This document shows positions 16,110 through 20,308 of a DNA stretch of 20,308 bases, one piece after another (position 1 is the first letter of the stretch; each line of letters begins with the position of its first letter). This DNA is from JAWOJF01 sp046481785. GTDB taxonomy: Bacteria > Bacteroidota > Ignavibacteria > Ignavibacteriales > Ignavibacteriaceae. Location: assembly GCA_046481785.1 (NCBI GenBank), contig JAWOJF010000062.1, positions 1 through 20,308 of the forward strand. Reading direction: 5' to 3'. The position numbers were made by a program, and so were the translations under genes. Below the pieces are notes generated by a model. It searched no databases. It was given only the letters and a program-made list of their open reading frames with translations, and had not been told where the DNA came from.

Positions 16110-16478
16110 ATGAAAATTCTAATTATTGATGACAATGCGGGTATTCGCCAGTTCCTTAATATAATACTTGCCCCTCTGGCACATGAAATCTTCCAGTGCG
16201 AGGATGGTTCCGAGGCCTTTGATATGTATACAAAAATAAAACCAGACTGGATTTTAATGGATATAAAAATGAAAAGAATGGATGGAATTACTGCAGCAAG
16301 TTCAATTCATGAATTTTATCCGCTTGCAAAAATAATCATTGTAACAGATTATGATGATGTTCAATTAAAAGCCAGGGCTTTCCAGGCGGGTGCCTGCGGC
16401 TTTGTATTGAAAGAAAACATTTTCGAGGTAGTAGAAATTATAAAAAATAATTTTCCATGCCCGCAACCAAATCTTTAG
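16110..16478 (+). CDS. Stand-alone receiver-domain response regulator
   Basis: This 122-residue protein is a receiver domain with no output domain. It has acidic residues D7-D8, phospho-acceptor Asp51 in 'WILMDIKMKRMDG', Thr79 in 'IIIVTDYDD' and Lys101 in 'GFVLKEN', so all phosphorylation residues are present. The 'GFVLKEN' ending of the receiver resembles NarL-family receivers, suggesting loss of the DNA-binding half or a phospho-relay or sink role. The ATG at 16110 has AGGAAAG about 10 bases upstream. A 12-codon reading frame (16075-16113) ends in a TGA overlapping this ATG. It follows the LuxR regulator after a 194-base gap with a hairpin, and precedes the secreted-protein gene by 26 bases. 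Its kinase may be the upstream sensor, but that is inference. Confidence 0.9.
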   Translation: MKILIIDDNAGIRQFLNIILAPLAHEIFQCEDGSEAFDMYTKIKPDWILMDIKMKRMDGITAASSIHEFYPLAKIIIVTDYDDVQLKARAFQAGACGFVLKENIFEVVEIIKNNFPCPQPNL

Positions 16479-16504
16479 ATGAATTTAAATAACCGAGGAC
16501 AATT

Positions 16505-19500
16505 ATGAAAAAATATACAGACAGCATTATTAAACAGGGGATATTTTTTGTTACTCTTTTTATCTTATTGAGTTCGTTTTGCAGTAAAGATATTCTTTTT
16601 GCACAAACCTGGCAAATAGGAGAAGGTACAGGTTCAAATAATTGGGATAGTTATCCTGCTCCATTTGGCAATTACTATAAAGGAGCACGGCATCAGATTA
16701 TTTACCAGGCATCAGAACTTCAGGCTGCTGGAATGACAGCAGGTGAAATTCATAAGCTTGGTTTTAATGTTACAGCTTTAAATGGCTGCGATCTTCTGTC
16801 AGGGACGGAAGTAAAAATAGGGCATACTTCTACAAATGCTTACGGTTCTTCTTATTTAATAGGGCTAACCTCAGTATACGGCCCCACTAATTATCAGCCG
16901 GAGATTGGATGGAATATGTTGACTTTTAGTACTCCTTTTAACTGGAATGGTACACAAAATATTGTTATTGAAATTTGTTTTAATGATTACCCCGGTGACT
17001 ATTCAGAGAATGCTTCTACTGAATGGACTGCGGTTGGCTTTAATGCCGTAAGATACCGGAGATCAGATAACAGCGCTGCTGTATGTTCAGGTACAATCTC
17101 ATCTTCAAACAGCGCGAATAGACCTAATATCAGATTTAGTAGAAATTCATACCAGGTATATTTATCAAACAATATAATACAGCCCGATACCACATATGTT
17201 TTAACTGAGAGCAATAATAACCCGGTTATTGCTGTTCAGGTAACTACTAACGGTAGTTTAAATCCGCTTACATTAACGCAACTGGATTTTAATACATCCG
17301 GCTCAACAGATCCTTCATCAGATATAGCAAATGCAAAGGTATATTTTACCGGTACCAGCAGTTCTTTTTCTACCGGTACATTATTTGGCACTTTCTCTTC
17401 TCCTGGCGGAGCTTTTAGTATTACCGGATCCCAGCAATTACAGGACGGTACAAACTACTTCTGGCTAACATACGATGTGCCGCTAACTGCTGCCGAAGGT
17501 AATTTATTAGATGCCCAATGTTTACAAATAAATTTAGGAGACACCATTTATACCCCATTAATCACTGATCCGGTGGGTGCACGTTCAATCAGGCGGAATT
17601 CAAAAATGGTAATAATCGGATTTGATCATGGTTCAAACGGCAGCAGTGAGTATCCCGCCCCTTTTGGAAATAATTATGAATCGGTACGGCAGCAGTTTCT
17701 TTACCGCCGCTCAGAGTTGCACGAACTGGGTTTTACTGCCGGTGATATAAACCAACTTGGTTTTCTTGTTACCGCATTAAATGGTATTGATACTATTAAC
17801 GGCATGGAAATAAAAATAGGGCACACCACTATTCCAAATTTTGTTTCTCCTCTTCAAACCGGCTTAACAACTATTTATATTGGTGATTACCAACCTGTTA
17901 TGGGCTGGAATATGTTCGAATTTACAACTCCGTTTGAATGGGATGGTATACAAAATATTGTGGTTGAAATTTGTTTTAATGACCCGGTATCTTCTTTTAA
18001 TGCTTCCACACAACATACTATTACAAGCGGCAGTACTTCAAAATATATAACTAATAATAACCGTCCCGGTATTTGTACAGCTACAAACGGTACTACACAT
18101 ATAAACGTAAGACCTAACATAAGATTTATAAGAAATACTGAACAGATATTATTATCCAATACAACAATACAGGCAGATACAAGCCGCATTTTTGCCGGTA
18201 CAGAAAATAATCCGGTAATTGCTGTACAGGTTGTAACAGATGGAGATATTAATCCGTTTAGTATAAGCAAACTTACCTTCAACACTGCCGGTTCAACTAA
18301 CCCTGCAGTAGATATATCAAATGCTAAGGTTTATTATACGGGTATAAGTTCAACCTTTTCAACTTCAACATTATTTGGCACTTTATCTTCTCCAAACGGG
18401 AGCTTTGAAATTACCGGGAGTCAGTCTTTGTTAAGCGGTACAAATTACTTCTGGCTTACGTATGATGTTCCTGAGAATGCAGCCATTGGTAATCTGCTTG
18501 ATGCACAATGTACCGGTGTTACTATTAGCGGAAGTGATTATGTTCCATTGGAAACTAACCCTGCCGGAACAAGAACTATCTTAGATTCTTTTGCCGGGGG
18601 AGATGGTACTTCCGGTAATCCATATCAAATCTCTAAAGCTAAACATTTAAATAGCGTAAGGGATTTTTTAACATCTCATTTTATCCAAACTGCGGATGTA
18701 AGTTTAGCAGAATATACTAACTGGATTCCTGTGGGAACAGACGCCACTCCATTTGAGGGAAAGTATAATGGAAACGGGTTTGTTATATCTAATCTAACAG
18801 TTATCAGTAACTTAACAAGAGTTGGATTATTCGGTTATACCGGTTACAGTTCGGTATTAGAAAATATAAGAGTTGAAAGTTCAAATGTAAGGGGTATTGC
18901 TACTTCTCCGTATGTTGGCGGAATTGTAGGATGGCATCATGGCGTACTTAATAACAGCTACTATGTTGGTATTGTATCTGCCGGAATATATTATGGAACT
19001 GTGGGCGGGCTGGTTGGTTTGAATTATGGGGACATAAACTCCTCCTTCAGCAATGCTGCAGTTAGTGCAGACGGAAATTATGTAACGGTTGGAGGTTTAG
19101 TAGGCAGCAATTCAGCAGATATAACCAATTGTTACAGTACAGGGCCAGTAGCATCAAATGGCAGTAATTCAGAAGCAGGGGGATTAACAGCTATTAATGC
19201 AGGCGGCACAATAACTAATTGTTACAGCACAGGAAGTGTGTCCGGCAGCGGAACCGGAACTGTTATTGGTGGGTTTTGCGGCGATGTTCTATACAGTTAT
19301 ACTTTTAATAATTGCTTTTATAACAGTGAAACTTCAGGTCTGAGTGATAACATCGGCAGAGGTACACCCGGAACAACTTCAGAGATGCAAAACCTATCAA
19401 CCTTTCTTGATGTTGGATGGAATTTTTATGGCATTAACGGCGGTACAATATGGAATATGGGTAACGGCAGAAATAATGGTTATCCCTATTTTGCCTGGCA

Positions 19501-20113
19501 GTATCCCGGTGACGTTCCCCTTCCTGTTGAACTAACTTCTTTTACTGCTGTAACTGAACGGTTAAGCACTACTTTAAAATGGGTAACTAAAACCGAAGTG
19601 AATAATTATGGATTTGAAGTTCAGAGATCGGAAGTCAGAAGTCAGAAGTCAGAACAAGAAGTTCAGAGTGATTGGGGGACTGTTGGTTTTATTAAAGGAA
19701 GCGGCAACAGCAGTTCCGATAAAGTATATGAATTTACAGATAAGAATATTGCCGCAGGAAAATATTTATACCGCTTGAAACAGATTGATAATGACGGTTC
19801 ATTTGAATATTCGGAAGAAGTTGAAGTTGAGGTAGGTGCAGCTCCGGCAGAATTCAGGCTTGCTCAAAATTACCCCAATCCGTTTAATCCTGAAACTATG
19901 ATTGAATTTACTCTTCCGGAAAGCGGAAAAGCAACACTAAAGATATTTAACATAATTGGTGAGGAGGTAGTCCGTTTATTTGACGAATTAGCAGAGGCAG
20001 GTAAATATTACAAGGTGAAGTTTAATGCATCTTCTCTTGCATCCGGAATTTATATTGCAAGGCTTCAGTTTGGTGACAGCCAGTTGTTAAAGAAAATGAC
20101 TTACTTAAAATAG
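16505..20113 (+). CDS. Large secreted protein with T9SS type A sorting domain, duplicated modules and GLUG repeats
   Basis: This 1202-residue protein is exported by Sec and then by the type IX system to the cell surface or medium. Residues 1-34 are a signal peptide ending 'DILFAQ'. Residues about 35-365 and 367-693 are two copies of one module: a jelly-roll-like part ('YPAPFGN.Y...NIVIEICFNDY...RPNIRF') followed by a BNR-neuraminidase-associated N-terminal-type domain ('NNPVIAVQVTTNGSLNPLTL...GTNYFWLTYDVP'). 'FAGGDGTSGNPYQISKAKHL' leads into GLUG-type repeats (about 804-930, 'VGGLVGLNYGDIN', 'ITNCYSTG'). A 'PLPVELTSFTA' linker near 1007 starts a fibronectin-like segment interrupted by a short repeat insertion at 1043-1050. 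The sorting domain runs from 'LAQNYPNPFNPE' (about 1119) to the end. No catalytic domain is recognised; adhesion or polymer binding is plausible. Confidence 0.9.
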   Translation: MKKYTDSIIKQGIFFVTLFILLSSFCSKDILFAQTWQIGEGTGSNNWDSYPAPFGNYYKGARHQIIYQASELQAAGMTAGEIHKLGFNVTALNGCDLLSGTEVKIGHTSTNAYGSSYLIGLTSVYGPTNYQPEIGWNMLTFSTPFNWNGTQNIVIEICFNDYPGDYSENASTEWTAVGFNAVRYRRSDNSAAVCSGTISSSNSANRPNIRFSRNSYQVYLSNNIIQPDTTYVLTESNNNPVIAVQVTTNGSLNPLTLTQLDFNTSGSTDPSSDIANAKVYFTGTSSSFSTGTLFGTFSSPGGAFSITGSQQLQDGTNYFWLTYDVPLTAAEGNLLDAQCLQINLGDTIYTPLITDPVGARSIRRNSKMVIIGFDHGSNGSSEYPAPFGNNYESVRQQFLYRRSELHELGFTAGDINQLGFLVTALNGIDTINGMEIKIGHTTIPNFVSPLQTGLTTIYIGDYQPVMGWNMFEFTTPFEWDGIQNIVVEICFNDPVSSFNASTQHTITSGSTSKYITNNNRPGICTATNGTTHINVRPNIRFIRNTEQILLSNTTIQADTSRIFAGTENNPVIAVQVVTDGDINPFSISKLTFNTAGSTNPAVDISNAKVYYTGISSTFSTSTLFGTLSSPNGSFEITGSQSLLSGTNYFWLTYDVPENAAIGNLLDAQCTGVTISGSDYVPLETNPAGTRTILDSFAGGDGTSGNPYQISKAKHLNSVRDFLTSHFIQTADVSLAEYTNWIPVGTDATPFEGKYNGNGFVISNLTVISNLTRVGLFGYTGYSSVLENIRVESSNVRGIATSPYVGGIVGWHHGVLNNSYYVGIVSAGIYYGTVGGLVGLNYGDINSSFSNAAVSADGNYVTVGGLVGSNSADITNCYSTGPVASNGSNSEAGGLTAINAGGTITNCYSTGSVSGSGTGTVIGGFCGDVLYSYTFNNCFYNSETSGLSDNIGRGTPGTTSEMQNLSTFLDVGWNFYGINGGTIWNMGNGRNNGYPYFAWQYPGDVPLPVELTSFTAVTERLSTTLKWVTKTEVNNYGFEVQRSEVRSQKSEQEVQSDWGTVGFIKGSGNSSSDKVYEFTDKNIAAGKYLYRLKQIDNDGSFEYSEEVEVEVGAAPAEFRLAQNYPNPFNPETMIEFTLPESGKATLKIFNIIGEEVVRLFDELAEAGKYYKVKFNASSLASGIYIARLQFGDSQLLKKMTYLK
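19631..19654 (+). repeat. In-frame heptanucleotide tandem repeat (GAAGTCA)x3
   Basis: Three perfect copies of GAAGTCA (19631-19651) plus GAA encode residues E1043-E1050, 'EVRSQKSE'. Because 7 is not a multiple of 3, three units keep the frame while giving three different readings of the unit. The repeat splits an otherwise typical 'NNYGFEVQRS ... W.TVGFIKGSGNSS' fibronectin-like segment, indicating an insertion rather than a natural part of the domain. Confidence 0.85.
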
Positions 20114-20308
20114 AAGGAGATATTGTTAAGGTTTATCACAAAGTTGGTTTTATCATTACTTATTCTAATGTATTAACTATCTACTATAGCAATTAATAAC
20201 TTCTTTACTTCGTTTGTAAATCATAATAATATATTTATTTTATTAACAGATTCTCGACCAGAAAATTTTATTAGCAGGTATAAAGGGGCTAAAAGCCAAG
20301 AAGCTCCC
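20114..20308. other. Right-edge non-coding stretch
   Basis: This AT-rich 195-base stretch follows the T9SS gene with no confident gene. AAGGAG at 20114-20119 is followed by a 17-codon hydrophobic reading frame from TTG 20123 to TAA 20176, which looks like a signal-peptide fragment. A short GGCT-aaa-AGCC hairpin lies at 20287-20297. The stretch is cut by the window end, so any larger repeat or terminator cannot be judged. Confidence 0.4.

Noticed and set aside
16505..18590. Sialidase (neuraminidase) activity for the secreted protein
   Set aside because: The resemblance is only to the domain found at the N-terminus of BNR neuraminidases; no Asp-box catalytic propeller is present.
19631..19654. 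Short direct repeats considered as a CRISPR array
   Set aside because: Units are 7 bases with no spacers and lie inside a coding sequence; no cas gene is present.
1..20308. Defence island, toxin-antitoxin, prophage or insertion sequence
   Set aside because: No transposase, integrase, nuclease, methylase pair, toxin-like small gene pair or terminal inverted repeats were seen; all sizeable genes are housekeeping, envelope or signalling types.

Overview
The window looks like a piece of an AT-rich chromosome from a Bacteroidota/Chlorobi-group bacterium, most likely class Ignavibacteria. The main sign is the 1202-residue secreted protein at the right end. It carries a 'PLPVELTSFTA' linker and closes with a type IX secretion (T9SS) sorting domain built around 'AQNYPNPFNPE'. 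Beta-propeller (reg_prop/Y_Y_Y) sensor kinases, paired outer-membrane-barrel and lipoprotein genes, and weak ribosome binding sites fit the same group. The assignment is inferred from protein style; no rRNA or tRNA gene is present.

Left part (1-5375). A truncated minus-strand gene, possibly a SAM-dependent methyltransferase, runs off the left edge. Across a 244-base divergent gap lies a plus-strand series: an exported S9 prolyl-oligopeptidase-type peptidase, a translationally coupled DUF1232/YkvA-like protein, a Nudix hydrolase of the ADP-ribose pyrophosphatase type, and recN. These are housekeeping genes with intact catalytic motifs.

Middle part (5376-11965). An imperfect palindrome separates recN from a convergent minus-strand pair: an outer-membrane barrel followed by a large lipoprotein. 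A 293-base divergent region separates that pair from a plus-strand set: barrel, lipoprotein, then a second barrel paralogous to the first plus-strand one. The barrel-then-lipoprotein layout therefore occurs on both sides of one control region. None of these envelope genes has a function I can name. A strong 15-bp inverted repeat lies between the plus-strand lipoprotein and the second barrel. hemW (radical-SAM haem chaperone) follows and lacks an ATG start.

Right part (11966-20308). A two-component system comes first: a 1054-residue sensor with about 14 propeller motifs, a Y_Y_Y domain, one membrane span and a HisKA_3/HATPase core, followed 13 bases later by a NarL/LuxR-type response regulator. 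After a palindromic gap come a stand-alone receiver-domain protein and, 26 bases later, the T9SS-sorted surface protein. That protein contains a tandemly duplicated module of about 330 residues, GLUG repeats, and an in-frame heptanucleotide repeat (GAAGTCA x3) inserted near the C-terminus. The same heptad appears in degenerate, inverted form between the Nudix gene and recN.

I see no CRISPR array, insertion sequence, phage, toxin-antitoxin or recognisable defence system. The most unusual signals are the heptad repeat, which is both coding and intergenic; the uncharacterised barrel/lipoprotein cluster; and several structured intergenic palindromes.
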